A stretch of 64,000 nucleotides of DNA from Methylococcales bacterium (GCA_026399075.1 JAPLRR010000030.1:19579-83578), one strand, 5' to 3'; counted from the stretch's first letter, positions 38,087 to 48,076 are shown. Program-made: numbers and translations. The notes: a model not told the origin generated them from the sequence alone.

Positions 38087-39958
38087 ATGTCAAACAAAAC
38101 CCAAACCATCGATTACCGCCCGCGTTTAGCCTTGCAAATCGGCGTGACCGGACACCGTGAACTTAATTTGGATGAAGCTGGCGAAGCGGCTTTGCTGGCA
38201 AGTATCAGCTCTGTGCTGAAACGCCTCAACGACGCTTATCAGGCACTTGCCCAAACTACCGAAGCGAAGGCGCAATTTAGCCCGCAAGCACCCTTGCCAC
38301 CGCGTTTATTGTCGCCCTTGGCAAAAGGGGCGGATAGTTTGGCGGCACGTGCGGCCTTGGTTAATCAGTTTGAACTGCATTGCCCTTTGCCATTTCCCCG
38401 TGCAGTGTATGAAGCTGATTTTGATGAGGCCAGCTTGCCCGTGTTTACCGAGTTATGGGGCAAAGCCAAACGCAGGCTAGAGTTGGACGGGGTGCGGGAA
38501 CTGGAAGAGCAAGCTTACCGTTATTTGGGGCGTTTTGTGTTGCGCCATGCGGATATTTTATTGGCCGTATGGGATGAAATAGATCATAAAAATACGATTG
38601 ATATGTCGCCAGGGACGGAAGGCGTGGTGGCTGAGGCCTTACGTGTGGGTTTGCCGGTTATTTTGATTAACCCTAGCCACCCCACCATCATTAAATACCA
38701 TGACCCGCGTATAGAAGAACAAGTCTGGCAAGTGTGCGACGATAGCAAAACCGAGGATTTATTGCGCTGGCGTTTGTTGCAGACTGAATCCGCAGCGACA
38801 AAAACGAGCCGCTGGGAACGGTTATTGGGTGTCGAAAACCATTTTTGCTTAGCCTATTTTAATCATAAAGAACCTGGCAGAACCCTGATGGGCAGCGTCT
38901 ATCGGACGCTATTTGCATGGGTGGGCAAGCACGATTTCTATCCCCGCAGCATGATAGGCAAGCGCTACGACCAAGATGCCAATGAGCAATGGCATGAACT
39001 TGCTGATGCGGCTAAGGCTAAGCTACCAGTGAGCGACACTACCGGACAGCACTTTATCCATGCGGACAGTTTGGCCAGCCATTACGCCGACCGTTATCGA
39101 GGTACCTTTGTGACCACGTTTACTTTAGGTGCAGTGGCGGTGTTGCTGGCGCTGTTGGTTGCGCCTTTTAAAGATTTTCATGGACCTGAATGCCTATTTT
39201 TAACGGAAACGGATTGGTTGGCAAAGTTGGTCTCCTTGCTATTAACCTGGGGTGAGCTGGGTATTATCTTATTCATTGCCTTGCTGGTTTTAAATGGTCG
39301 GGTTTATAACTTTCACCAACGCTGGGTGGATTTTCGGCTCTTGGCAGAACGCTTGCGCCATTATGCGTTTTTGACACCGATTGGTGGCGTGTCACATACC
39401 GCGCAATCGGTGTTTGATGAGGATGATGACCAGGCTTTTAGCTTGGTGGATTGGCTGGCTCGTGCGCTCAGCCGTGCCGAAGGCATCCCCAACGTCAGTT
39501 TTAATGCGGATTACCGTAAAGCTTACCAAGACTTTTTAAAAGCCGTCATTAACGACCAAGCCCAATATCATAAAAACAACCACACGCGTAACCACCGTAT
39601 CGCGCAAACCTTGCATGGTTTGAATGTTGTGCTGTTATTTATTATTGGGCTGGCTTGTGTGGCGCACATTTATTTTCACCATTTGGCGGTTTATTCAACC
39701 ATCATCGCCGCTGTGCTACCTGCTGTCGGCGCGGCCGTTGCTGGCGTGTTGAGCCAAGGCGAGTTTGAACGGGTCGCCAAACGTTCTAAGGGCATGCACA
39801 AACATCTGGAACGCATTATTGGGCAACTGGACAAAAATCGCGATGCAACGGTTTTAGAACTCGCCGAACAAGCCCAACGCGCCATAGACACCATGAGCCA
39901 AGAGCTTTACGACTGGCGGGTGATTTTTCGTGGCAAACCCTTGGAACAACACGCATGA
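38087..39958 (+). CDS. SLOG-domain protein fused to a four-helix membrane (SLATT-like) region
   Basis: 623 residues from the ATG at 38087. The N-terminal Rossmann-like domain has GVTGHRE (19-25), SPLAKGADSLAA (76-87), DILLAVWDE (156-164) and GTEGVV (176-181), the nucleotide-binding motifs of SLOG (LOG/DprA-type) proteins. Residues 338-555 hold four membrane helices (about 340-362, 381-403, 509-530, 535-555), and the end is a charged helix (SQGEFERVAKRSKGM onwards). This matches SLOG plus a SLATT-like 2TM effector arrangement in conflict systems, where a bound nucleotide signal is thought to drive membrane disruption. The start is weakly supported (GAGC upstream). Its stop overlaps the RyR gene start. 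Confidence 0.75.
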   Translation: MSNKTQTIDYRPRLALQIGVTGHRELNLDEAGEAALLASISSVLKRLNDAYQALAQTTEAKAQFSPQAPLPPRLLSPLAKGADSLAARAALVNQFELHCPLPFPRAVYEADFDEASLPVFTELWGKAKRRLELDGVRELEEQAYRYLGRFVLRHADILLAVWDEIDHKNTIDMSPGTEGVVAEALRVGLPVILINPSHPTIIKYHDPRIEEQVWQVCDDSKTEDLLRWRLLQTESAATKTSRWERLLGVENHFCLAYFNHKEPGRTLMGSVYRTLFAWVGKHDFYPRSMIGKRYDQDANEQWHELADAAKAKLPVSDTTGQHFIHADSLASHYADRYRGTFVTTFTLGAVAVLLALLVAPFKDFHGPECLFLTETDWLAKLVSLLLTWGELGIILFIALLVLNGRVYNFHQRWVDFRLLAERLRHYAFLTPIGGVSHTAQSVFDEDDDQAFSLVDWLARALSRAEGIPNVSFNADYRKAYQDFLKAVINDQAQYHKNNHTRNHRIAQTLHGLNVVLLFIIGLACVAHIYFHHLAVYSTIIAAVLPAVGAAVAGVLSQGEFERVAKRSKGMHKHLERIIGQLDKNRDATVLELAEQAQRAIDTMSQELYDWRVIFRGKPLEQHA

Positions 39959-40251
39959 GCGCTTATCTACCCCAGCCGATAGACACCTCGGCTGTCAGCC
40001 TAAGCCCCGATATTTTGCAACTGACCGAACAGCTCGCCGAAAACGCCCATAACCAATGGGCGCAACAACGTTTGCAATCGGGTTGGCGCTATGGTGTTAC
40101 GCGTGATGATGCCCATAAAACCCACCCTTGCCTAATCTCTTATGATCAATTGCCCGAATCCGAAAAAGACTATGACCGCAACACGGCTATGGAATCGTTA
40201 AAAGCGATAGTGGCTTTGGGTTATCGGATTATTAAGGAACCTAGTGTTTAG
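39955..40251 (+). CDS. RyR-domain protein
   Basis: 98 residues almost wholly made of an RyR (ryanodine receptor repeat) domain: LSPDILQLTEQLAENAHNQW, then WRYGVTRDD and SYDQLPESEKDYDRNT with MESLKAIVALGYRI at the end. RyR domains in bacteria and phages are small helical modules predicted to bind ligands or modified nucleotides. Its ATG lies within the last four bases of the SLOG gene (ATGA), so the two are translationally coupled. The N-terminal tail of about 15 residues is not conserved in any pattern I know. Confidence 0.85.
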   Translation: MSAYLPQPIDTSAVSLSPDILQLTEQLAENAHNQWAQQRLQSGWRYGVTRDDAHKTHPCLISYDQLPESEKDYDRNTAMESLKAIVALGYRIIKEPSV

Positions 40252-40337
40252 GGTGAAATTCCTTCCACATCACCTTCTTTATTCCCGATTAAGGCCGGAC
40301 AAAAATTTCAGCCTAGCGCTTGCCATGCCATCCGGCT

Positions 40338-40365
40338 TTGTTGATTTGCTGTTTGCGCGTATAAT
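40338..40365 (+). promoter_or_regulatory. Putative promoter of RND operon
   Basis: TTGTTG at 40338-40343 and TATAAT at 40360-40365, 16 bp apart, 61 bp before the ATG at 40427. The -10 is perfect and the -35 weak (three of six). No clear metal-responsive operator is visible around it. Confidence 0.4.
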
Positions 40366-40426
40366 TTGGCAATCTAGCCTGAATGTTTTGGGTTTGTTGG
40401 TAAATTTTAATAAAGCCGCTCTTACT

Positions 40427-40840
40427 ATGTTTTCAGCACTTCGCCTTTCCATAGTCATTTTTCTGACGCTGTTGCAATTTATTGCACCGTTGGTACATGC
40501 CCATGCGAACGGGCCTGTGGCAAAACAGGGCTTGCATGTGCCAGGATTGGAAAATTTCAGCGCCCAACAGCACACCGCCCAGGCATTGCCCTTGGATTTG
40601 GGGGTAAACGGCGTAATGGTGGTTGTTGATAGCGGCATTAAACAACAACGGACAGCTTTAAACACCGCCGATCAAACCCCTTATTTCCTGCTTCCGCAGA
40701 CCTTATCCTTTAGTTCAGCTACTGCCCGACAACAAGACACCAACTTTTCCCCGCATCAGCAGGCGGCTGTCCACCACGTTTTTAGCACCGCAAACTCCCC
40801 GCGCGCACCACCAACCCATCAAGTACCCGAGTTTTTTTAG
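40427..40840 (+). CDS. Small secreted protein before the RND genes
   Basis: 137 residues from the ATG at 40427 (no good ribosome site; an upstream frame to 40244 gives no secretion signal). The N terminus MFSALRLSIVIFLTLLQFIA is a signal peptide ending HAHA. The mature part contains scattered histidines (LVHAHAN, LHVPG, QQHTAQ, PHQQAAVHHVF) and no cysteine. Comparable small proteins sit at the head of HME-RND operons, but no family is recognised. Low-confidence metal-binding role. Confidence 0.55.
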   Translation: MFSALRLSIVIFLTLLQFIAPLVHAHANGPVAKQGLHVPGLENFSAQQHTAQALPLDLGVNGVMVVVDSGIKQQRTALNTADQTPYFLLPQTLSFSSATARQQDTNFSPHQQAAVHHVFSTANSPRAPPTHQVPEFF

Positions 40841-40930
40841 ACGCGTGGGACGCGTCTGTTTTACAGTACGCCTACCAGCCACCACGTGTGTCTTCACCTA
40901 AATAGCGGCCACCGCCGCAATGGGAGTTCT

Positions 40931-42238
40931 ATGTCTTTTTTTATTTTTTTCAAAAAATACAGCGCCAAGCGACGGCTTTGGCCTGTTGTTTTTTTATCGG
41001 CATTCTTGGGTAGCCTACCAGCCGCCAGTGCCGATATGCCTGCTCTTGCCACCACTACCCCACCCTTGGCGGTAGACCATTTGGATCCTGTAATCGTTGA
41101 CCCCACCCTGTCCTTGTCCAAAGTGATTAATTTAACAATGGAAAAATACCCGGACACAGCTTGGCTAGATTCCTTGGAACAAGAGGCGGCGGCGATTGAC
41201 CAGCGTAGCCAAAGTTGGACGGCTGGCGCCTCACAAGCCAGCATCGGCTACCAATCCATCGCGTCATTCCGCTTAAATTATGCAACTGCCGCCGTGCAAG
41301 TGCCCTTATGGAATTTAGGCCAACGCGATGCGCAACACAAATTGGCAAATCAAGCGGAAAGCAGTGCTGAAGCGCAAGCGGCTGACACCAAATTACGGGT
41401 TGCCGGTTTGGTCAGGGGCGCTTTGTGGGATATGGCGTTGATGAAACTGCGTTATGAACAAGCGAAGAGTGAATTGGACATCTATCAACAATTGTTGGAC
41501 ACCATTAAACACCGCGTAGAACTAGGCGACCTGCCCCGTGCTGACGAACTGTTGGCGCAAACGGAGTTATTGCAAAAACGTTCGGCGTTTACCTTAGCAG
41601 AAGCCGAACTGATGCACTCGCGTAAACGCTATATGTCCATCACCCAAACCAATAAGGTGCCTGAAAATTTTGAAGAGAATCTGGTGGCCTTAAAAGAAAT
41701 CCAGCAAAACCACCCTAGCCTCGTTGCCATCAATAGCCAAATTGAACGCAAACAAGCAGAGATAAATACCCTTAAAGCGGTAGGCTCAGGCCAAACCACT
41801 GTAGTCGCGGGCATTTTAAGCGATGAAGGGATAGACCAGCGCAGCAATAAAGCCGAATTTTTCAATGTCGGCGTGTCCGTCCCTTTTGGTGGCAGTGACC
41901 ACACCGCGCCGCAAATTGCGGCGGTTAATGTGGACTTAAACCGCTTGGTTGCTGACCGCGAACAACTGGTCCGTGATTTGGAGCAAGCCCACCACGAAGC
42001 CGAACACAATTTAGAAGTCAACCAAGTGGAATTGGGCACGGCCAATGAACAAAAAACCGTGTCTGAAGAATTGTCCACGATGACCAAAATGGCTTTTTCG
42101 CTAGGTGAAATTGATTTGATGGATTTATTAAAAATCCAGTCCCGAACCCAGCAAGCCATACTCAATGCCAAAGAACGCGCGGTAATGTTGCAACGCGATA
42201 AAGCGCTTTATAACCAAGCTGTAGGAATCATGCCATGA
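40931..42238 (+). CDS. TolC-family outer-membrane efflux protein (CzcC-like)
   Basis: 435 residues from the ATG at 40931, with GGGAG five bases upstream. The signal peptide ends about ASA. The helical OEP pattern appears twice, with YPDTAWLDSLEQEAAAID near the start and FSLGEIDLMDLLKIQSRTQQ near the end. Forms the outer-membrane channel of a tripartite metal efflux pump. Overlaps the adaptor gene by 4 bp. Confidence 0.9.
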   Translation: MSFFIFFKKYSAKRRLWPVVFLSAFLGSLPAASADMPALATTTPPLAVDHLDPVIVDPTLSLSKVINLTMEKYPDTAWLDSLEQEAAAIDQRSQSWTAGASQASIGYQSIASFRLNYATAAVQVPLWNLGQRDAQHKLANQAESSAEAQAADTKLRVAGLVRGALWDMALMKLRYEQAKSELDIYQQLLDTIKHRVELGDLPRADELLAQTELLQKRSAFTLAEAELMHSRKRYMSITQTNKVPENFEENLVALKEIQQNHPSLVAINSQIERKQAEINTLKAVGSGQTTVVAGILSDEGIDQRSNKAEFFNVGVSVPFGGSDHTAPQIAAVNVDLNRLVADREQLVRDLEQAHHEAEHNLEVNQVELGTANEQKTVSEELSTMTKMAFSLGEIDLMDLLKIQSRTQQAILNAKERAVMLQRDKALYNQAVGIMP

Positions 42239-43368
42239 AAAAATCTCTATTGACCAAATGCTCAGGGTTTGGCCTCTTCTTGGCTGCTTTGGTGCTGTTT
42301 GTTCCTGCGGTACAGGCGGACAATTCAATCAAGATCGCGCAAGACCATTTTACTAACTTGGGTGTCACGCTGGGTAAAATGCAGTCTGTCCAGCATATCC
42401 CCTTGTTGTCCGCGCCCGCTAAAGTGGTGATTCCTGCCGCGCATGAATTTATCGTCAGCGCTTCACAAGCTGGATTGATCACCAAACTCAATGCCTCAAT
42501 TGGCGATACAGTCAAAAAAGGCGCTTTATTGGCCGAACTCAACAGCCCTGATTTACTGTCCATGCAACGCCTTTATCTTAAGGCGCTAAGTGAAATGCAA
42601 TTAGGTTTTTTATCTTTTCAACGCGATAAAAAATTACTGGATGACGGCGTTATTGCTGAGCGCCGTTGGCAGGAAACCCGCAGCCAATATAACGCCTTTG
42701 TTTCAGAAGTTAGTGAACATCGGCAATTGCTGGAAATTTATGGGATGACTGGCCGCGACATTGATGCCTTGGCCAAAACCCACCATTTGAGCAGCCAACT
42801 TAATGTGGTCGCACCGATCTCTGGCGTAGTGATGGAACGCATGGCAGCCGCTGGGGAACGCATTGCCATGTTGGCGCCGATTTACCGCATTGCTAATTTG
42901 GATGTGTTGTGGCTGGAAATCAATATTCCCCACGAGCGCATCGGCAGCATCAAAATCGGCGACCAAGTGCTGGTTGATAACAGCGAAATTACCGCCAAAA
43001 TTACGCTGTTAGGCCAAAGTGTCAACCCTGAAAACCAAACACTGATGGCGCGGGCGGTGATTGATAAACACGTTTCAGCAGAAGGCGTGTTAGCCGTCCG
43101 CGTAGGGCAAACCCTGAACACCCAAATTATCCAAGCCACTGAAACTGCGGCTTTTAAAGTGCCCAACACGGCCATCGCCCAAAATGAAGGCAAATCGTTC
43201 ATTTTTATCCGCAACCCGGAAGGCTTTAAAGTCAGCCCCATCACAGTGATTGGTAAGCAAGGGGCGGAGTCTACCATCAGCGGGGATTTTTCCGGTGACG
43301 AGGACATTGCCATTAATGGCGCTGTCGCCCTTAAAGCTAACTGGTTGGGTCTGGGGAGTGCTGAGTAA
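42235..43368 (+). CDS. RND periplasmic adaptor protein (CzcB-like)
   Basis: 377 residues with a signal peptide (about 1-28), an HlyD-like hybrid domain (VVIPAAHEFIVSASQAG, ITKLNASIGDTVKKGALLAE), a short hairpin (about 100-150) and a beta-barrel domain (WLEINIPHERIGSIKIGD). It connects the inner pump to the outer channel. Stop overlaps the RND start by one base (TAATG). Confidence 0.9.
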   Translation: MKKSLLTKCSGFGLFLAALVLFVPAVQADNSIKIAQDHFTNLGVTLGKMQSVQHIPLLSAPAKVVIPAAHEFIVSASQAGLITKLNASIGDTVKKGALLAELNSPDLLSMQRLYLKALSEMQLGFLSFQRDKKLLDDGVIAERRWQETRSQYNAFVSEVSEHRQLLEIYGMTGRDIDALAKTHHLSSQLNVVAPISGVVMERMAAAGERIAMLAPIYRIANLDVLWLEINIPHERIGSIKIGDQVLVDNSEITAKITLLGQSVNPENQTLMARAVIDKHVSAEGVLAVRVGQTLNTQIIQATETAAFKVPNTAIAQNEGKSFIFIRNPEGFKVSPITVIGKQGAESTISGDFSGDEDIAINGAVALKANWLGLGSAE

Positions 43369-46300
43369 TGTCTAACCTAATCCGCTTTGCATTAAGTCAG
43401 CGGCTGTTAATGATGATCGTGGTGCTGCTGTTATCTGGCGGCGGCTATTATGCGTTTAAAAACATCCCCATTGACGCGTTCCCTGAAGTTTCACCCACGC
43501 AAGTAAAAATTATTGTCAAAGCCCCCGGCATGACCCCTGAAGAAGTGGAAGCCCGGATCACTGCACCCATCGAAGTTGAGCTATTGGGCATCCCGCATCA
43601 AACCATGCTGCGTTCTGTCGCCAAATATGCGCTGACTGATATTACTGTTGATTTTGCCGAAGGCACGGATATTTTTTGGGCCCGCCAACAAATTGCCGAA
43701 CGCCTTAACACGCTATGGGGCAATTTGCCTGTGGGTGTCCAAGGCGGTATTGCGCCAATGACCACGCCGCTAGGCGAAATGTTTATGTTTACCGTGGAAG
43801 GCGGCGATTTAAGCCTGATGGAACGCCGGGATTTGTTGGACTGGGTGATACGCCCAGCCTTGCGTACTGTGCCCGGTGTCGCGGATGTCAATTCTTTGGG
43901 TGGTATGGTCAGAAGTTTTGAAGTGATACCCGATAATACCAGGCTTTCCGCCCGTGGCATCAGCATGGAAAAACTGGTGCAAGCCCTACAAAACAATAAC
44001 CGCAATGACGGTGCTGGACGTATGACCGACGGCGAAGAAGCCTTGATAGTCCGGGCTGAAGGCCGTATCAAAACCTTGGCGGATGTCAGCACGATCGTTG
44101 TAGACAATAAAAACGGCGCACCCATTACCGTCAGCGATGTCGCGGAAGTCAAAATCGGTGCCCTAACCCGCTATGGCGCAGTCAGCAAAAACGGCGAAGG
44201 CGAGGCGGTGACAGGCTTGGTGCTTAGTTTACGTGGCGCTAATGCCAGACAAACCATCGTCGGTATTGAAGAAAAATTGGCGCAAATCAGCCCGGGATTT
44301 CCTAAAGGCGTTGAGGCTAAAGTATTTTACAACCGGGGCAATCTGGTGGATAAAGCCGTGGAAACGGTGCTGCACGCTTTGCTGGAAGCAATAGCCCTAG
44401 TCGTGGTGCTGCTGTTGCTGTTTTTAGGCAATTTACGCGCGGCTTTGGTGGTGGCTTTGGCCTTACCTTTGGCGGCTTTGTTCACTTTTATACTGATGAA
44501 CTACATGGGCATGTCAGCAAACCTGATGAGTTTGGGCGGTTTGGCGATTGCGATTGGTATGCTGGTTGATGCGGCAGTGGTGGTGGTTGAAAACCTGATT
44601 ACCCACATGGCGCACGTCGAAACCGCCAAGCGCTTGCCCAAGCTGCATGTGATCTACCGGGCAACCTGCGAAGTTGCAGGCCCTGTCACCTCAGGCATTT
44701 TAATCATCATTATTGTATTTTTGCCGTTGCTGACCTTACAAGGGCTGGAAGGCAAATTATTTACGCCTGTCGCCTTGACCATTGTGTTTGCCTTGAGCGG
44801 CTCGTTGGTGTTGTCATTATCCATCATCCCAGTTATTGCCTCTTATTTGCTCAAAGAAGTCTCACACGAAGAACCTTGGTTACCTAGACAACTGCAAAAG
44901 GCTTACCAGCCCGCCTTATTATGGTGTTTGGCGAACAGCAAAAAAGTTTTTGTCGGTGCCGGGGGCTTATTGGCCGTGACCATCGTGGTTTTTACCCAAA
45001 TCGGTAGCACTTTTATGCCGACAATGGATGAAGGCGATATTATTATCCAATTGGAAAAATTGCCGTCTATCACTTTAGAACAATCAGTCGCGCTGGACGG
45101 CCAAGTGCAAAAAAACTTGCTTAAAAACTTCCCCGAAATTGCCACGATAGTGTCCCGTGTCGGCTCAGATGAGTTGGGTTTGGATCCTATGGGGCTAAAT
45201 GAAACCGATACGTTTTTGGTGCTAAAACCGAAAGATAAATGGCGTATGCAAAGCAAAGAGGCCTTGATTGAGGAAATACGCAAAGTGATGGCGCAAACGC
45301 CGGGTATTGCCTTTGGTTTTACCCAACCCATAGAAATGCGGGTTTCAGAAATGTTGACGGGGACACGCGGCGATGTGGCGGTTAAATTATTTGGCGCTGA
45401 TTTGGCGGTTTTAGATGAAAAAGGCAATGAAATCGCCGAACTGTTAAAACACATTGCCGGTTCTAGCGATGTCTTTGCCAAGCAAAATAATGGCATGCAA
45501 TTTTTACAACTGACCATCAATAAACTGGCGGCAGGCCGCTTGGGGCTGGACAGCGACAGCATAGAATCCTTATTGCGTGCGCAAATTGAAGGCTTAAATT
45601 TAGGTATCGTCCAAGAAGGCATCAAACGCACACCGTTGATCTTGCGTGGCAGCAGCAACACCGCTAATTTTGACAACTTGCAAATCACCTTGCCTAATGG
45701 CGGCCATGTGCCGGTAACTGCCATTGCCAAAATTGAAAAAGTCGAAGGTGTGGTGTCTGTGGGCAGGGAACGGGGACAACGTTTTGTGGTCATCCGCAGC
45801 AATGTCCAAGACCGCGACTTGGTGGGTTTTGTTGATGAAGCACGAAAAGCCGTCGCTGAAAAAGTGAAACTGCCAACTGGCTACACGATTGAATTCGGCG
45901 GTCAGTTTGAAAACCAACAACGCGCTGCCGCAACCTTGTCATTGGTCGTCCCCGTGTCTTTGGGGCTGATATTCTTGCTGCTGTTTTCAACCTTTGGTTC
46001 TGTGCGCCAAGCGGTATTGGTGTTATCGAATATCCCGTTGGCGATGGTCGGCGGCGTATTCGCCCTGTGGCTTTCAGGGGAATATTTGTCCGTGCCAGCA
46101 TCCGTCGGCTTTATCGCCTTGCTGGGGATTGCGGTACTCAATGGCGTGGTGATGGTCAGTTATTTCAACCAACTGAAAGCCACGGGTATGGATTTGCTTA
46201 AAGTGGTGACCTTAGGCTCTTCAAGACGGTTGCGGCCGGTAATGATGACCGCCAGTATTGCCGCATTTGGCTTAATACCCTTGTTGTTTGCCACTGGCCC

Positions 46301-46430
46301 CGGCTCTGAAATCCAACGGCCTTTAGCCATTGTGGTGATAGGCGGCTTGGTTTCATCCACGTTTTTAACCTTATTTTTATTGCCGATATTGTTCAAACTA
46401 TTCGGTATAGCCAAGGAGCCTGAACAATGA
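43368..46430 (+). CDS. HME-family RND heavy-metal efflux pump
   Basis: 1020 residues, 12 membrane helices and two periplasmic loops. Opens FALSQRLLMMIVVLLLSGGG, with the porter motif PIDAFPEVSPTQVKI. The fourth helix reads AIGMLVDAAVVVVEN, close to the copper/silver class (AIGxxVDAA...EN) of HME pumps, whereas the porter loop (PIEMRVSEMLTGTRGDVAVK) looks CzcA-like. The substrate is therefore uncertain. It drives proton-coupled export of metal ions from the periplasm or cytoplasm. DUF3240 follows, overlapping by 4 bp. Confidence 0.93.
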   Translation: MSNLIRFALSQRLLMMIVVLLLSGGGYYAFKNIPIDAFPEVSPTQVKIIVKAPGMTPEEVEARITAPIEVELLGIPHQTMLRSVAKYALTDITVDFAEGTDIFWARQQIAERLNTLWGNLPVGVQGGIAPMTTPLGEMFMFTVEGGDLSLMERRDLLDWVIRPALRTVPGVADVNSLGGMVRSFEVIPDNTRLSARGISMEKLVQALQNNNRNDGAGRMTDGEEALIVRAEGRIKTLADVSTIVVDNKNGAPITVSDVAEVKIGALTRYGAVSKNGEGEAVTGLVLSLRGANARQTIVGIEEKLAQISPGFPKGVEAKVFYNRGNLVDKAVETVLHALLEAIALVVVLLLLFLGNLRAALVVALALPLAALFTFILMNYMGMSANLMSLGGLAIAIGMLVDAAVVVVENLITHMAHVETAKRLPKLHVIYRATCEVAGPVTSGILIIIIVFLPLLTLQGLEGKLFTPVALTIVFALSGSLVLSLSIIPVIASYLLKEVSHEEPWLPRQLQKAYQPALLWCLANSKKVFVGAGGLLAVTIVVFTQIGSTFMPTMDEGDIIIQLEKLPSITLEQSVALDGQVQKNLLKNFPEIATIVSRVGSDELGLDPMGLNETDTFLVLKPKDKWRMQSKEALIEEIRKVMAQTPGIAFGFTQPIEMRVSEMLTGTRGDVAVKLFGADLAVLDEKGNEIAELLKHIAGSSDVFAKQNNGMQFLQLTINKLAAGRLGLDSDSIESLLRAQIEGLNLGIVQEGIKRTPLILRGSSNTANFDNLQITLPNGGHVPVTAIAKIEKVEGVVSVGRERGQRFVVIRSNVQDRDLVGFVDEARKAVAEKVKLPTGYTIEFGGQFENQQRAAATLSLVVPVSLGLIFLLLFSTFGSVRQAVLVLSNIPLAMVGGVFALWLSGEYLSVPASVGFIALLGIAVLNGVVMVSYFNQLKATGMDLLKVVTLGSSRRLRPVMMTASIAAFGLIPLLFATGPGSEIQRPLAIVVIGGLVSSTFLTLFLLPILFKLFGIAKEPEQ

Positions 46431-46732
46431 CCAGCAACGAGTATTTAGTAACGCTCAACATCCCGCCCAGCCTTGAGGAAATGATGGTTGACAGCCTATT
46501 GCTGCTGGAAGCCGAACACGGTTTTAGCAGCTTCCAGGTCAACGCCCACCATCATGAAAACCAAGGCTTATCATTGGCAGAACAAGTCACAGGCCGCCAA
46601 AAACGCATCCGCTTCCAAATGTATGTGCCAGCGGATGAGCTGCCGTCATTATTGACGCAATTACGTAAGGATTTCACTGGTTCAGGCATCCAATATTGGG
46701 TGTTGCCCGTGATTGAGAATGGGGTTATTTAG
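46427..46732 (+). CDS. DUF3240 family small protein
   Basis: 101 residues with the DUF3240 pattern YLVTLNIPPSLEEMMVDSLL, EAEHGFSSFQVNAHHHE and LAEQVTGRQKRIRFQMYV. This is a ferredoxin-like, PII-type fold found at the end of HME-RND operons and thought to sense metal or modulate the pump. The HAHHHE-type histidine cluster near residue 40 is a possible metal site. Last gene of the operon. Confidence 0.88.
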   Translation: MTSNEYLVTLNIPPSLEEMMVDSLLLLEAEHGFSSFQVNAHHHENQGLSLAEQVTGRQKRIRFQMYVPADELPSLLTQLRKDFTGSGIQYWVLPVIENGVI

Positions 46733-46792
46733 GGGGCTGTTAAAGCCTAGGGGCTATGTTTAAATAAAGGTAAGGTGGATAAAATCCCCCGC

Positions 46793-48076
46793 TTACACCC
46801 TATAACCCCGCCAACCATAATAAGCAATGTAACAATAACCGATAGCCGGAATAAAAAAGGCTAACTGGATGCCGATTTGGTCAGCAAAAAACCCTTGTAA
46901 TAAAGGCAGGATAGCGCCGCCGACGATGGCGGCGCATAAAATACCGGAACCTTGTCCGGTGTGCGGCCCTAGGTGGTTTAGTGCCAGTGAAAAAATAGTC
47001 GGGAACATAATCGAATTAAACAAGCCGACAGCAAGGATAGTCCACATGGCGACCACACCGCCGCCCATGATAGTCGCCAACACTAATGTCGCAGCTGCTA
47101 ACGCGTTAAACGCCAAGACTTTGTTGGCGGCAATTTTTTGCATGATGGCCGCTCCGGCAAACCGCCCGACCATTGCGCCGCCCCAGTAAAAAGTCACATA
47201 TTTACCGGCTTCTTGTTCGGTCAATCCGGCTATGGCTGGCTCATGGAGAAAATTGATCAAAAAGCTGCCGATGCACACTTCACTGCCGACATAAACAAAA
47301 ATGGCGACAGCGCCTAAGACCAGATGTTTATAGCCCCAAGCGCTGGCATGGGGTGTTTCGGATGGGGTGTCCAACCGTTGTTCGGGCGCTGCGTTAGATT
47401 CGATTGCCGGTAATTTGATGATGGCAAAAATAACCGCAATAAAAAACAAGACGGCGGCAAGGATCAAATAAGGCGTTTGCACGGCGGCGGCTTGAGCGGA
47501 TTGGTAGGCGGACAATTCCTCAGTGCTTAGCGCGGCAATTTCAGGGGCCGTTTTGACGGCGGTGGCAAGGATCAACAAGGCGCCAAAATAGGGGGCGACT
47601 GTGGTGCCTAAGGCATTGAAGGCTTGGGTTAAGTTTAAGCGGCTAGAAGCGGTTTGGGCAGGGCCTAGGAGGGTGACATAAGGGTTTGCAGCCACTTGTA
47701 ACAGGCAAATACCCGAGGCCAAGACAAAAAATGCCGCCAAAAACAGGGGGTATGATTGCAGCCCTGCGGCGGGATAAAATAATAGGCAACCAAAGCCTGC
47801 GATAGCAAGCCCTGCAATAATCCCGCCTTGGTAATTGATTTTTTCCACCAGATAACCGCATGGCACGGAGGCGACAAAATACGCGGTAAAAAAACAAAAC
47901 TGCACCAGCATTGCCTGCGTGTAATTCAGGGTGAACAGGGATTTTAAGTGGGGAATCAAGATGTCATTTAAGCAGGTGATAAAACCCCACATAAAAAATA
48001 GCGACGTCAAAATGGCCAATGAACCCAAATAAGGGTTGGCGCCATCATTGTTTAATGCAGCCTTTGTATTAGCCAT
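46793..48076 (-). CDS. FucP/GluP-type sugar:proton symporter
   Basis: 427 residues, 12 membrane helices, with the family motifs [20 protein letters not shown] and [13 protein letters not shown]. Transports glucose, galactose, fucose or similar. It starts 22 bp after the glycosyltransferase stop on the same strand, so a carbohydrate cluster with the family 3 glycosidase is likely. Confidence 0.88.
   Translation of the reverse strand: MANTKAALNNDGANPYLGSLAILTSLFFMWGFITCLNDILIPHLKSLFTLNYTQAMLVQFCFFTAYFVASVPCGYLVEKINYQGGIIAGLAIAGFGCLLFYPAAGLQSYPLFLAAFFVLASGICLLQVAANPYVTLLGPAQTASSRLNLTQAFNALGTTVAPYFGALLILATAVKTAPEIAALSTEELSAYQSAQAAAVQTPYLILAAVLFFIAVIFAIIKLPAIESNAAPEQRLDTPSETPHASAWGYKHLVLGAVAIFVYVGSEVCIGSFLINFLHEPAIAGLTEQEAGKYVTFYWGGAMVGRFAGAAIMQKIAANKVLAFNALAAATLVLATIMGGGVVAMWTILAVGLFNSIMFPTIFSLALNHLGPHTGQGSGILCAAIVGGAILPLLQGFFADQIGIQLAFFIPAIGYCYIAYYGWRGYRV

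Noticed and set aside
44903..45802. Nearly 300-codon frame opposite the RND pump gene
   Set aside because: Shadow of the pump reading frame; low-complexity serine and leucine content.
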